Assembly (NCBI GenBank): GCA_963921935.1
Contig: OY998178.1
Coordinates: 48,724,951-48,788,950 of the forward strand
Length of the DNA stretch: 64,000 nucleotides
Source: Galeruca laticollis
Taxonomy: Eukaryota; Arthropoda; Insecta; Coleoptera; Chrysomelidae
Direction of reading: 5' to 3'
Both the position numbers and the translations under genes were made by a program. This document shows, one piece after another, positions 44,724 through 55,673 of this stretch (the stretch's first letter is position 1; the number at the start of each line of letters is the position of its first letter). The notes beneath the pieces are model-generated. The model was not told where the DNA came from, searched no databases, and saw only the letters and a program-made list of their open reading frames with translations.

Positions 44724-46607
44724 TTAGAATGTTACGATAGATATAATATTACACCGAGTTTGCTTCTTTTTGGACGAGCTACAGAGGGCACAGCGTCGGT
44801 AGGTTCTTTTGATGGGTAAATGAGAGCCGACGTTTGCAATTGCGGACTTCTTCGGTGGAGTTCCCCTTTTTTTCCTTTGATAAAAAGTTCCAATCAACTG
44901 ATCTGCTAGTTCACTTCTAAACTGCAGAGTTGTCATCGGTTTAGCTTTGGGATTTTGTTTTTTTACTTACTCTTTATAGAGCACATAGCTATTGACTATT
45001 ACAGCATCTACCAGATAAAAAAAAAATTCAGCCACCTTCGTCGAGATTTGCAAGCGATCGAGTAATTGGCATGATATTGATCATAAATATCTACCCCTCC
45101 CATATGCCTATTATAATCGGCAATAGCTTCGGGGCACGGAACATTGTATCTCTGTCCTGTCTTATTTGTTCGTAGGACTTTCGTTTTTTCTTTAAAATCG
45201 TGTCTATTACTTGCAAGACATACGCATTTTGTTCCACGATCTTTCCATTCATATACTGACAAATCACTAGCAGCAACTGATTGTGATTCATTATGAGAAT
45301 AATCCTTATCAATCCTTATCAATGCCCAGCAGGTATTTCGGAAAATGCTTTCTATTTTGCCTCAATGTACCACACGCAAAGATATCTCTGTCTAAAAGTT
45401 TTCGCAAATGTGGAATTGTGGTAAAAAAATTATCGAAATATAAGCAGTAACCACGGTTTTGGAATTTTTCAGACAGCTCTAGTACTACACGTTCACCCAA
45501 CGTATTTTCTTTTGTTGATTCCGCTTTTCCCTGATAAATTTGAAAGTCAAGAACATATCCTGTTCTAGCACATGCCAATGCCCAAATTTTAAAACCCCTT
45601 TTGATGGGTTTCATAGGCATATATTGTTTGAGCGATGTACGCCCTTTAAAAGAACACATACTTTCGTTTATTGATAAATGTCTATATGGCGTAAAGACCG
45701 CATAAAACGAAGTTTTAAGATGATTTCTTAATGGTCTCAGTTTGTACAACCTATCGAAGTTAGGGGTTTTCGGTTGAGGCATGCATTCATCGTCGTTAAG
45801 ATGCAGGTATCTAAGGATTTTTAAAAATCTTCTTAGACTAAACACTTTTGCAATACGTTCTACGTAAAAGTTCATATTTTTGGACCGATATGATTTTATT
45901 GTGGGAAGACTGTGAAAGCCTATTACTATCAGTATACCTAAGAATGCATCGAGTTCTTCTAAACTCAATCCCAACTCAATTTTTTGTTGATTTGCATATC
46001 GATTTGATTCGTCAACTATTTTTAGACATATTACGTCGTTGAAATAAAGCTTAAAAAAATTTATTTGTTTACAGGAATCGACCGTGATGTTTACTGCTGA
46101 GGACTCGGCATAATTGAATGAATTGAATTTCAAATTCTGAAGATTTTTCTTTAACCAAGAATAAATTTGTTCACTTGTAGAATTGCTTTGTGATGGATAA
46201 ACTATTTTTTGTGAAGCAGCTAATTCTTCTGGCTGTTCTTCATCGGCAGACGGTTCACTATATGCAGAAAACAGCTTTCTAAGCTTGTTCGGTGGATTAA
46301 CAAACTCATCAGTTGGTTCAAAGTCGGGGTCAGCATCTGAGTCATGAAAAACTTCTTCTTCATCACTCTCGTCACGTGAAGTAGCATTTAGGACTATTTT
46401 TCTGAACGTAAAATTTGAGGAGGTGCTGGGCTCAGCGTCATCAACTGATGAGGGTGAAGATGCAATAGATGTGTTTCTTGACGATAAAGATAGATCATCG
46501 TCAGCATCATCGTCACCTCCGAATTCTGAGTCGCAATAGTCTATATCGCTAAGATTTGTGGCTATGTCATCTAACTCGGCTTGACTTAATGGTTTTTGGT
46601 TGCACAT
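44724..46607 (-). pseudogene. piggyBac transposase (DDE_Tnp_1_7), decayed
   Basis: The probable start is the ATG at 46,605-46,607 (MCNQKPLSQAELDDIATNLS), because a splice-acceptor-like TTTTTTTCAG lies immediately before it. A long acidic N-terminal region is followed by the transposase core (FNRL-type motif, HLSINESMCSFKGR, MPMKPIKRGFKIW). FDNFFTTIPHL carries the second catalytic Asp and GGVDIYDQYHANY the third. At the first catalytic position the sequence reads ALACARTGYVLDF, where relatives have Asp, so it appears lost. A 10-bp tandem duplication (45,301-45,320) shifts the frame. A second shift in a T run near 45,025 precedes the C-terminal Cys-rich finger (RRCALCSSSKKKQTRC, 44,760-44,810). 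Its right terminus is at 47,197. Confidence 0.88.
45301..45320 (-). repeat. 10-bp tandem duplication inside the piggyBac gene
   Basis: AATCCTTATC occurs twice in direct succession. The 10-bp increment shifts the transposase frame between LLGIDKD and the downstream part. Confidence 0.9.
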
Positions 46608-47160
46608 GCTGAAAAAAAGCAGAACACCCTCATGAAATATACTAACTATATGGACTGCGATCATCTAATAAGAATATAAAATACGTTTGGTTGTGTTAGT
46701 AAAAAAATATCTTTCAAATATGATGGTAATTCTCCGATCGAACACCCGGTATTTTCCTAGCGCCAAAAATATTTACGGAAATTTTGTAAGGAACGTAAGT
46801 TTAAATGTTTTTTCATTACTTTGCAACCAACATAACCTTTATAAAACGAAGTTTGAAATTTTGGCGAAACAAAAATAAACACCTTGTTTTTGTGGTTATG
46901 TTTCAGTAACAAAATAAATCTAAAATACTAGCGAAAAATATTTATAAATAACTTACCTAATTCAAACTGCCAATATACAGACGTAAACAATACAATGATG
47001 AACACTGGTATCTAATGATACCACACCAATTCCAAATCGCAATGCGCGCGCTAGTAGTAGGTAGTTGGCATCTATACCTACCAGTAACCATTCTAACTAA
47101 CGACTAATTCCATAAAATTGCGAATTGAGTGACCCTCCTTTGAATTATGCGCTTTAATGA

Positions 47161-47201
47161 CTTCTGGTATATATATCTACCAGAGATACTTAAAGGGTTA
47201 A
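47161..47201 (+). mobile_element. Right terminus of the piggyBac element, at TTAA
   Basis: TCTGGTATATATATCTACCAGA forms a subterminal hairpin (TCTGGTA/TACCAGA), followed by GATACTTAAAGGG and TTAA at 47,198-47,201. Read inward, the end starts CCCTTTAAGTATC. It lies about 590 bp upstream of the transposase start, as expected. I found no matching inverted terminus on the other side near 44.0-44.7 kb, so the element appears truncated there. Confidence 0.7.
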
Positions 47202-48578
47202 AGGGGAGCATTCGAATGTAGAATAATTTTAATAGTTAAACCCTTTTTCGTGACCAGTCTCGTTATTTAATAGACAGACCTCGTATATTTCGGATGGAAA
47301 ATGGTGTGGAATAATTGTATAGTCAATGATTTCATAAAACAATTCGAAGAGATATTAAGAAAAATGTTTCATAAAATATTTGTGGGATCTTGGTTAGCGT
47401 CAGATAAAGTTATCAGTTAATCACAAAAGAAATGACTTCTTAGAAAACGTATTTATAAAATATGCTCTCTATTCAATCACCATTTAAAATTAGAATGTTT
47501 CGAATAATTTTTGATCAAGAACTAATGAAATTGCGGTGAACGTTGTAATTTCCAATACTCCTGACTTTATAAACTAAGAAAAAATGTTCTACTACTATTT
47601 GATAGATAATAGCTGATATTTTTATTAACATGAACATGCATCTACTAATGTAGCAAAGTTTTCGAATATCTTTGTTTCGTCTTTTTGTATAGAAGTATTA
47701 TAAAGCATTTCTTGGAGTTCAACATATTTTCTGTTAATATCTATTAATGGATTTCCCACTAGGAGAGAACCCATAAACATCGGCCCCATATACACCATTT
47801 GACAATCAATTTTACCCGGTCGTGCTCACCCGTGCCGTTTATGAATCATGGAAGAAATAGTTCGTAAGACGTTATGGAGGTGTTCCATTGTATTCTGACA
47901 AACCAAAATCGAGCAAAAGTTATCAGTGGCGTATCGCCAAATTTTTTTGAGGAATTGAGGATTAATCATAAACATAGTGCGAGAGATCTTATCTTTGAAT
48001 TGAATTTTTAGAATACGAGTTGCCTAAAAGGAACCGGAACAGATCAATATAGCGCTATAAAACCCAGGAATAACTATCAAGTTTAGACTGAAAAAAGAAA
48101 TACTACCCCAAAAACCGAATCCCGATATTTCAACACGATGAATGCCAAGTAAAAAGGGGGCCACCACTATCTATGTATCTTACACCACTTCCAGAATGTA
48201 GGGTGTGTGCAACAATTTTACTAACCGTTAAAGCTTTACAATAGCACTAGAGATATTCTCCAGATGGTTCATTTATATGCGTTTGGAACATTGCCAAATA
48301 TAGGAAGGTAAAAAATTTGAAAATTTAGTATAAAAATCGTTAACAACATGTTAATTTCTCATTTGGTAATATAATTGTTCAACCCTTTTCTCGATCAAAA
48401 TTTTAATACTTAGTAAATCCCGCAGGTTCCAGGAAATCGGGTTGCAAATTATGGTTGTGAAAGAATACGAAATAAAAATATATACACAAAATGCCAGTTA
48501 CATTCGTTTTTCTATTAACAGTACTTACAATGAAGAAAAAGTAGGAATCAATCAGTAGAAAAAGTAAAACTGGTCATT
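47202..48578. other. No gene recognised
   Basis: AT-rich with very short frames. I see no recognisable transposon or host coding sequence. Confidence 0.35.
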
Positions 48579-48968
48579 TTAAGCTAAATGTTCATAACAT
48601 GCATTGCACATAAGACGTATATGTTCCAACGACAAATATTTTCCACAAGTTTGACCAACGCACCTGGTTCCTCTGTTTTTTCTTTGCCAATTACGTACTC
48701 CAAAGCGACCTACAGCTATAGGGTTTCTTATTGGGGGTTTTTGTTCAGCCGATAATCCACACATTTCTAGTAACCTCAGTCTTGTAAAATTTGTAGAAAC
48801 GAGTCCTGCTTTTTGATATTGATTTATGACTGCTATAAAAAGCGTTAGGAGAACCTCTTGTAATAAATACGAATACCAAAGAGAAAAATTTAATGTAGTA
48901 AATTTCAGAACACACGGTAAAACATATTTTATTGCAAATAAAAATAAAAAGTAGAATGCGACCCACAT
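48579..48968 (-). CDS. Unrecognised 129-codon frame, possibly a transposase C-terminus with a Cys-rich finger
   Basis: The N-terminal half is hydrophobic and probably not natural coding. The C-terminal half reads RLRLLEMCGLSAEQKPPIRN, then RKNRGTRCVGQTCGKYLSLE and HIRLMCNACYEHLA. The spacing of Cys (RC-x4-C ... C-x2-C-x-H) resembles the short zinc-binding tails of piggyBac-type transposases, which end in CxxC...CxxC(H). This is only a resemblance; no catalytic domain is seen beside it. It may be a piggyBac 3' fragment or chance. Confidence 0.3.
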   Translation of the reverse strand: MWVAFYFLFLFAIKYVLPCVLKFTTLNFSLWYSYLLQEVLLTLFIAVINQYQKAGLVSTNFTRLRLLEMCGLSAEQKPPIRNPIAVGRFGVRNWQRKNRGTRCVGQTCGKYLSLEHIRLMCNACYEHLA

Positions 48969-50450
48969 TTTGTTTAGAAAACTGATACGAAACCATAACA
49001 GCTTTGAAACAAATAAAACATTTCACTAGGTCAAAATGAAATAATTGTTTTGTGTACAACTATTTAATAACGTAAAACTTAGGCCGCTTCAAAACTAAAA
49101 AAATTGATTTTGCAATTCAACAAAAAAAACCCAAACCTAATTCGGGGGGATAGTAAAAACCAAGTACAGAGCAGTCAGAGCGACAGACAGTGTCGGGGCG
49201 AATACGCGAAGGGAAAAGTCCTTTCCCTGTCACGGTAACCTTTAGCATTTATTTTCAGTGTTAGCGGTTTCAGAGGAAAAGTTCTCTCCGTTGTGTCAGG
49301 GTGTAATAGGGATACTTAGATATCCTTTACGGTGAACACTGTCCCCCTTCGTGACACAAAACGGGAAGACTCGCCCTCTACGATAAGTTTTCAGCATAGC
49401 ACGGTACCGGTTACTGGCACTACCCGCGGTTGCTAAAAAGATAGCGAAGAATAGGCAGTAGCAAGGCCAGAGAAAGGAAGCTTTCCAACGCAGTAAGTTT
49501 TTGAACAAATTGAGAGTTAAACTTAGGTTTTTTGAGACATTTATTCGTTTATTATTTTGCGCTGGTTCTGAACTTGGTATTTACAAATTCACTGTTTTAC
49601 ATAGGGAATAGCTATAACAAATAGATGTATTTTATAGTCTGTTCTTTCACGGGGACTGGACACACTTGGCAGCTTTCAGTTAAATATTGAATGTCCAGGC
49701 TCATAATTTGAGCATAGCTCGTTAAGTAGTAAATAAAATTTACCGTATGTGATGATATAATCAGATTTTGCAGGGTATCGCCAACCTACGAGAGTTAGGT
49801 TTTCTAATTAATTAGTTATTATTTTGTTGCGCCCCATAATTCGCTTCCACCTCGTAGGTAGGATATAAGTAAGAGTTAACGCAAGGTTAATTTGTACTTG
49901 GTATCAAAAGGGCCGGAGCGTATGGTTTTCCTTTTCCTTATGTTTCAGCGAACTTGTGTTTCGATAAATAATTTTAAATTGTTTTCTTTTGTTCAGACGT
50001 GATCAGAAATTTCTTTCAGATTTAGTAAAATAAATAAACGTTGTAGGTGATTCGAAGACCTGCAATTTTTGCAACTCGAAACTTACGCCTTGAAACGCGA
50101 GTGTCGATAAAAACTTTATTGTTCTTAGATCAGCAGAATTTGTTACGATTTTACTTTCATTTTTTATCAAGGTCAATGACGCGATACCACCGTAGTCTAG
50201 TATAACATTGCGGTTAAGAGTAAATAAATATAATCTCTTTCTTGTACGCCTCGAGACAGGTGAATATCGAACTAAGGATTAAAACATACGCCCCTCACGC
50301 ACTTTGAAATACTAAAGCGATAAGGGGTTAATTTTTTATTGGTGATAGTTATATGTTATACAGGGGTAGATGTAGGATGTACAATTTATGGATAAGTGTA
50401 TAGGTAGTTTTTATACCGGGGGACTTTAATAATTTGTGTGATATTGGGAT
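48969..50450. other. No gene recognised
   Basis: Mostly AT-rich. The stretch 49,180-49,500 is GC-richer and has interrupted inverted complementarity (GGGAAAAGTCC, then GTTGTGTCAGGG against CCCCCTTCGTGACACAA). That could be part of a transposon terminus or LTR, but I could not define ends. Confidence 0.35.
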
Positions 50451-50457
50451 TTTATTA

Positions 50458-50468
50458 TTTATATATAT

Positions 50469-50516
<48 letters not shown>
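50458..50516. repeat. (TA)n microsatellite with AAATA interruptions
   Basis: Two TA tracts separated by TAAATA over about 58 bp. Confidence 0.95.
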
Positions 50517-50519
<3 letters not shown>

Positions 50520-50845
50520 CAGAAATACAGAGAAAGTTTTATTATATTTTTTATACAACTTTGTGGATTCCACCATAATTTTATTTATCATCCCTACCCC
50601 GAATTTCCCCTAAAGTGTGTATCAACCTTGGATACGAGACCGAACCGGGAGAACAATCCTGTCCTGGCGGAGGAGATCAAACCGTTTTAAGACCAGGCGG
50701 TCCCAGCTTAAATCGGACTGGACTTGCCTTACACGCTCGGCTGCATAATTGAGAAAAGAATTTGTGACACTAAGGTCAGGATCATATACCGTAGAAAGTA
50801 GAATTTATTACACTGGTGACAGCGTTTTTTTTATTAATAAACAGC

Positions 50846-51360
50846 TCAGTTGAAGGAGGTTTTATTACACTCTTTCCATGGTTTATTCGAATTATGATCA
50901 TTCCCATTGCAAATAACAAATGCGTTGATCCCACATACGTTTAGAATCCTATATAAGGGAACCATGTGCCGCCGTCTTGAAGTACGGGCCCAATTATACT
51001 GAGCGCATAATATATCAATCATGTCCACTCCTCCTTTGGTAGCATTATATGTTGTTATCATTCCTGACTTACTGTTCTCATGAACATCATTTTCATGGTG
51101 CATTGTAGATATGAGTAGCACATTTTTATATTTTCTGGGGATATGAGAAAATAGTGTTGTGGCATTTCAGTCAACGAAGAAGAGCCAACAGGTTGCCCAT
51201 TACAACTTTCAAGGGAAGTTGTCTTTTGGTTTTTCGAATAGTTCCTACAATAGTTAGTGCATTTGTCGGTAGACTTTCGGCAGGCTTTACACTGCCATAA
51301 ATATGATGGCAAAGTCCTTTCTATGACTGATTTTGCAGTTTGTTGGTTTGCAATGGGCAC
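50846..51360 (-). pseudogene. piggyBac transposase C-terminal fragment
   Basis: The frame 51,121-50,846 reads LLISTMHHENDVHENSKSGM, TYNATKGGVDMIDILCAQYN and TSRRRHMVPLYRILNVCGIN. The TKGGVD motif with the third catalytic Asp and the preceding STMHH are hallmarks of piggyBac transposases. Upstream on the same strand (51,360-51,130) is a Cys-containing frame (WQCKACRKSTDKCTNYC) that looks like the zinc-binding tail, which normally lies after the DDE domain. The order is therefore inverted, suggesting rearranged fragments of more than one copy. The first two catalytic Asp are absent. Confidence 0.7.
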
Positions 51361-51380
51361 TCCAGTTGCTTATCGATATA

Positions 51381-52013
51381 GGGGAGGGTGGGGTAATGAC
51401 GCAATACGGGGCAAATCCAACTCCAAATATTTTTCACAAACTATTAGTCCCTACGTACCTGACTAACGCTAAGATATAGCATCCGATTGAGAATGCTTAG
51501 GTCAGAATAGCTGCCGCCATCAAGGTTAGTTCATGCGAAGACGAGTGATACCGTTAATGTTTATTATTTCTACTTCTGCCGTATTTATAACTCCAGGTAG
51601 GTGTGATAATAAGATCCTGTACTAGTTCAATGAACATGTGCTTTAATAATATGACATATAAGGAATTTTTTGGTAGGATTCCTTCTGAAACGGTTGGTTA
51701 TTGTTTGTAGTATCTGGTGGTATATCCGTCATGTTGTTCCTAAGGGGTTATTACTTCACTTCACTGTATGATAATGCCGCCATGACGCTATTGCCTCGTA
51801 TTTTCTTATTGTAATGAAAGGTAAACAACGCATTCTTTTATGATTTTCAGATGGTTCGATCACGAAAAAAAAACAACAGAAAATACTATGGGGAAGAAGC
51901 AAGACCTTGAAAATGCTATTGAAGCAGTTCGCCAAAAAGCAAAAAAAGCAGCTACAGAGTATGGAATACCCCGAAAAACATTAAGGGATAGGCTAAAGGC
52001 TGTAACGTTTTGA
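51381..52013 (+). pseudogene. pogo element 5' fragment: terminus and HTH_psq start
   Basis: After TA (51,379-51,380) the sequence GGGGAGGGTGGGGTAATGAC resembles pogo-type termini in this window (GGGGAGACCGGGG). At 51,851 an ATG follows a splice-acceptor-like TATGATTTTCAG. After an extra A in an A run the frame reads LENAIEAVRQKAKKAATEYG and IPRKTLRDRLKAV, a helix-turn-helix of the psq type. The frame stops at about 52,013. The matching middle part of a pogo transposase on the same strand is at 53,820-54,200, so an insertion or rearrangement of about 1.8 kb probably splits one element. Confidence 0.65.
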
Positions 52014-53307
52014 TTTTCCCTACATTTTGCACTGCGAAATCTCATAATTCCTAGCCCAGTGCGGCCCTGGTGTAACAATATTTTCTTCGAACTGTGTAGA
52101 ATATCGTTTCAGATGACCAATAAACATAAAAAAAAGTAGGAACAATATATCTCTGGACGCCGAAAAGGTTTGTTACGCCTCAATATTGACTTTCAATTGA
52201 GCTAAGTGACAATTGAATGTACAAAAGTTTTAATATCGCCTCTAAAAAATGGTGCGATCTGCATACAATAGTTTTTAACATAGCCTTCCGACAAAAAGGT
52301 ACTTTTTACGAAATTCTGGGTAGACAGCGTAATTTGTGCACTAACATGGCTTTTTTTACAACTAATCTCACAGTTATTTTTCGGATAGAATTTCTAAAAT
52401 GTCCCCAAAAGTCTTGTCACGAGAGGCAGTCTGCGACAAATACTTGACCAAGGCAGTGGTGAAGTACCGAGAGTGTCAACTCTACTCACGTGTCGTATTT
52501 ATCGTTATTAAGATTTAGTTATCGTATCGTATCGTACCAAAGTATCGATATTTCCTGTGCGTAGTCGTCGAATTAAAATTACCTGTTTATTGTGTTTATT
52601 ACCGACAATAAGTTACCGAAGAAGTGTCTGTGATTTGTTCCATCACGCGGTGAGAGTAGTTTACTTATTACAAGTACTATCCTGAATTTTTAAATCGACC
52701 TAAACGAGAAACCACGCCTCCGGCGTTGATGCAAGTGCTTTCACCTGAATAGTATTGTGGTGATTGTCTGGAGACTGTTGGACTCAGGTATCGTAAATGA
52801 TTATTTAGTATCTCTCCTATCCGAAGTAAATCGCACATTTCCTTGGACCATGGTGAAAAAACACTAATTTAGTGTCACGCCATTTCTTTAGCGAAAGAAC
52901 CATACGGTATCAGAACTATTTTATTATAATAACGAGTTTATTTATTACTAATATTGCCATTGTTTTATAGAACTTTTGTTTATGCTTTGTAGAATAACCG
53001 TTAAGAAATTCGGCGTGCACGTCAAATCTAGATTAAATTATTTTCCGATCACTTATATTGACGTAACTTCCACAAAGCCTATGTGTTTTTTGTTTTCGAG
53101 TAATTTAGTAATATAATATCCTACATTTTCTTTTTAGGGATGAACGAAAAATAATTTCGTTGATAGACTAAATTTTTAGATCGCAAACTCTGCCCCATTT
53201 ATCGTTTGTGTATTTATATAATTTTGATTTGTATATTTGTTGTTGCTTGGAGACCATTTATTCCTCGAACAATTACCGTGTAGTGTTGAGTGATAATTTG
53301 TTTTATT

Positions 53308-53344
<37 letters not shown>

Positions 53345-53819
53345 TTTTTGAACGTTTCTAAGATTATATATCTTATTGTTGCTGTCTGTTGTTGGTACTT
53401 ATGCATGTTGTACATTTTTTATGTTCTGTTTACTGACGCTGGTCAAACCTGTTAACAAACTGGTTAACATAATAAACCGCGTTTTAGTGAGCACTTTCCT
53501 AACCTCCACAGACACGTTACCGAAAATACCTCACCTTTTATAATTTCTCTCGCTCATCGCCGTTTTTGAATTTTTTCCTGTGAATTAACATTTATGGCGC
53601 CCTTTAATTACCTTTCCGGTCGATTAACGTTCCTAAAATAAACCCACGACTCTTAGGTCTCCAACCAAAACAAGGGTGCCGTTCGCATACGTCTTAATTG
53701 CTTATCGCCCAGTACCGTTTCAAATAATAGTACGTCATCTTGGTCCCATCCAAGGAAACTTGGAGAAATTGGTACCGAACAATTAAGACGATAACAAGGC
53801 AAATGATGTTACTATGCCG
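52014..53819. other. Unrecognised 1.8-kb segment between two pogo pieces
   Basis: No motif-bearing frame is seen. A (TA)n tract lies at 53,312-53,341. If the flanking pogo pieces belong to one element, this segment is an insertion (an LTR-like or non-autonomous element), but I found no terminal repeats that would define it. Confidence 0.35.
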
Positions 53820-54200
53820 GCATTAGGTCGGAAATGCGTTTTTCATGCAGAGCAAGAACAACAATTATCAGAATATGTGGTCCTACTGTCATAACTATTT
53901 TATGGAATCACTACAATCGAACTGTGGCGACTGACTTTCGAACTGGCTGAAAAACATGGAATAAAACAGAACTTTAGCGAAGGGATCAAGTTGGCTGGGA
54001 AAGATTGGTTAACTGGGTTTCTCAGCAGACATAAAATTAGCTTAAGGAAACCGAAAGCCTCTAGCTTAAACAGGGTCACAGCTTTTACAAAGACGAAGTT
54101 GATTTTTTTTTTCAAAAATTTAGATACTGCGATGATGAAGTAAAACTTTCCACAGAAGTGTATCCATAACATGGAAGAAACTGGAATTAGCTCTAAATTG
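53820..54200 (+). pseudogene. pogo transposase fragment (DNA-binding to first catalytic motif)
   Basis: Broken frames read LGRKCVFHAEQEQQLSEYV, then LTFELAEKHGIKQNF and LAGKDWLTGFLSRHKISLRK. Further on come KPKASSLNRVTAFTK and, near 54,170, HNMEETGISS, where relatives have NMDETG (first catalytic Asp replaced by Glu). The match to the pogo middle segment at 33.6-34.2 kb is clear (LAGSDWLTSFLQRH against LAGKDWLTGFLSRH). It stops before the second Asp. Old and inactive. Confidence 0.75.
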
Positions 54201-54604
54201 CCCTGGCTGTTGAGGATAAATTGTATTCACGATTGGTAAATTAATATTTATTCTGATAAGCAGGAAAGTAACTAAAAATGACATCATCGTCTTTTTATCG
54301 TAAATAAACTATATAAACAGTATCCTCTTGTCAACAAACAGCTTCGGGTGGAGGAGTGAACAAGAGCCAAGGCACTCTCTTGTCCTAGGGATGAGAAATT
54401 GTTCCTTAAGGCGGATGAACCCGTATCTGGTCAACGGCATGAGGATGCAGAAAGCAAATGGGAGACATGCATCAAAGATCTGTATTGATATCACAAGAGA
54501 AACTCTTGAAATGAGTACAGGTAGCATAGCAACTATCCCAAGCAATTCGAATTCTCATAGCTCTCCTTCAAATGAATGGATCTTGATCGTTCCACTTTCA
54601 GAAC

Positions 54605-54720
54605 ACTCAGTGAATCAAGCTCTTTCTTATAAGCTATTAACTGCTTAAATTCGCTGAGTTCGAGGAATGTTATGCATGCACAATCAACTTTACATTTAAT
54701 TTTTTCAAGATTTTCCTTCA
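54605..54720 (-). repeat. Coding-like repeat copy A
   Basis: The minus strand encodes KCKVDCACITFLELSEFKQL, then IAYKKELDSLSVLKVE. A diverged copy lies at 55,114-55,215 in the same orientation and keeps the same reading (VDCAHITFLKLNEFKQLIA-like). Two copies preserving a peptide suggest a fragment of one protein-coding element, which I do not recognise. Confidence 0.5.
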
Positions 54721-55113
54721 TTCAAACCTCTATAACTAGAGTTGTGAATGTGTTTAGAATATATTTATTCAAATAATAATTTAACACTATAAATTTACAA
54801 TTTAGAAAGAAAAATATTATAAGAATCCTAAAAGAAAAGAAAGTGGTAACAATATTATTATGAAGCGTTTAATCACTTAGCCGTGGCGCTGAGTCCACGT
54901 AGGCTGAAATGTGTTTGCTTGATGTTCATCTACTGTGGCCGGATGGTATAGAATCCCGTCAGGTCTCCGTTCAGAGTATGCTTCGTACGCCATCTACACG
55001 GGGGGCTCCTAAGTATCCTCCATGTAATGCTGGTCGCCGACTAGACTGGGATACAGGCGTATTGTAATGTTCGACCTCTACAGAGTTCTAATTAACGTAG
55101 GAACACAAGTCTA

Positions 55114-55215
55114 ATAACACTCAGTGGATCGAGCCCTTTCTTTTCAGCTATCAACTGTTTGAATTCGTTGAGTTTGAGGAAAGTTATGTGTGCACAATCA
55201 ACTTTACTTTCAATT
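55114..55215 (-). repeat. Coding-like repeat copy B
   Basis: Partner of 54,605-54,720; shares ACTCAGTG(G/A)ATC(G/A)AG, AGCTAT(C/T)AACTG and GCACAATCAACTTTAC. Confidence 0.5.
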
Positions 55216-55673
55216 TATTCCAAATATTGCGGCCGACGCACAGCTAATATTGTCTGGAAGGAAGTGCTGTAAAATGATTTTACATACCACCAATATGTAA
55301 TATCACACATTACGATACTGATATGAGTTTCGTAATGAGATACTTTACCGCACTAGGGCAGTAAAGTGTAATTAATTGGAACGTGTGAAAATTGATAGTT
55401 TACAGAGTGAGTGACAACCGAGACACATAAATCAACGAACCCATTCACTATGAATATGGACGTAACACTAATAATAATATTATGAATTCAACAAAATTTT
55501 ATGCATCAATTTTATCATCATCATCATCATGCATCATTATTAAAATAATTAAACACAACACCTGTACAATTAGTGATATTCATTCCAGCTGACTTGAAGG
55601 CAATTGAAGAATTGTAGTTTTCAATTCAATTCAATTTTTGTAGAAACGATTTCTCCTCCCCTTATTTCTGTAG

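Larger units (their letters stand above)
54201..55673. other. No gene recognised; contains a duplicated coding-like block
   Basis: Apart from the repeat pair described separately, no motif is recognised. 54,880-55,110 is GC-richer than its surroundings. An ATCATCATCATC run lies at about 55,517. Confidence 0.35.

Noticed and set aside
52510..52545. TATCGTATCGTATCGTACC repeat as a regulatory array
   Set aside because: Only three or four imperfect 5-mers; a simple-sequence slip explains it.
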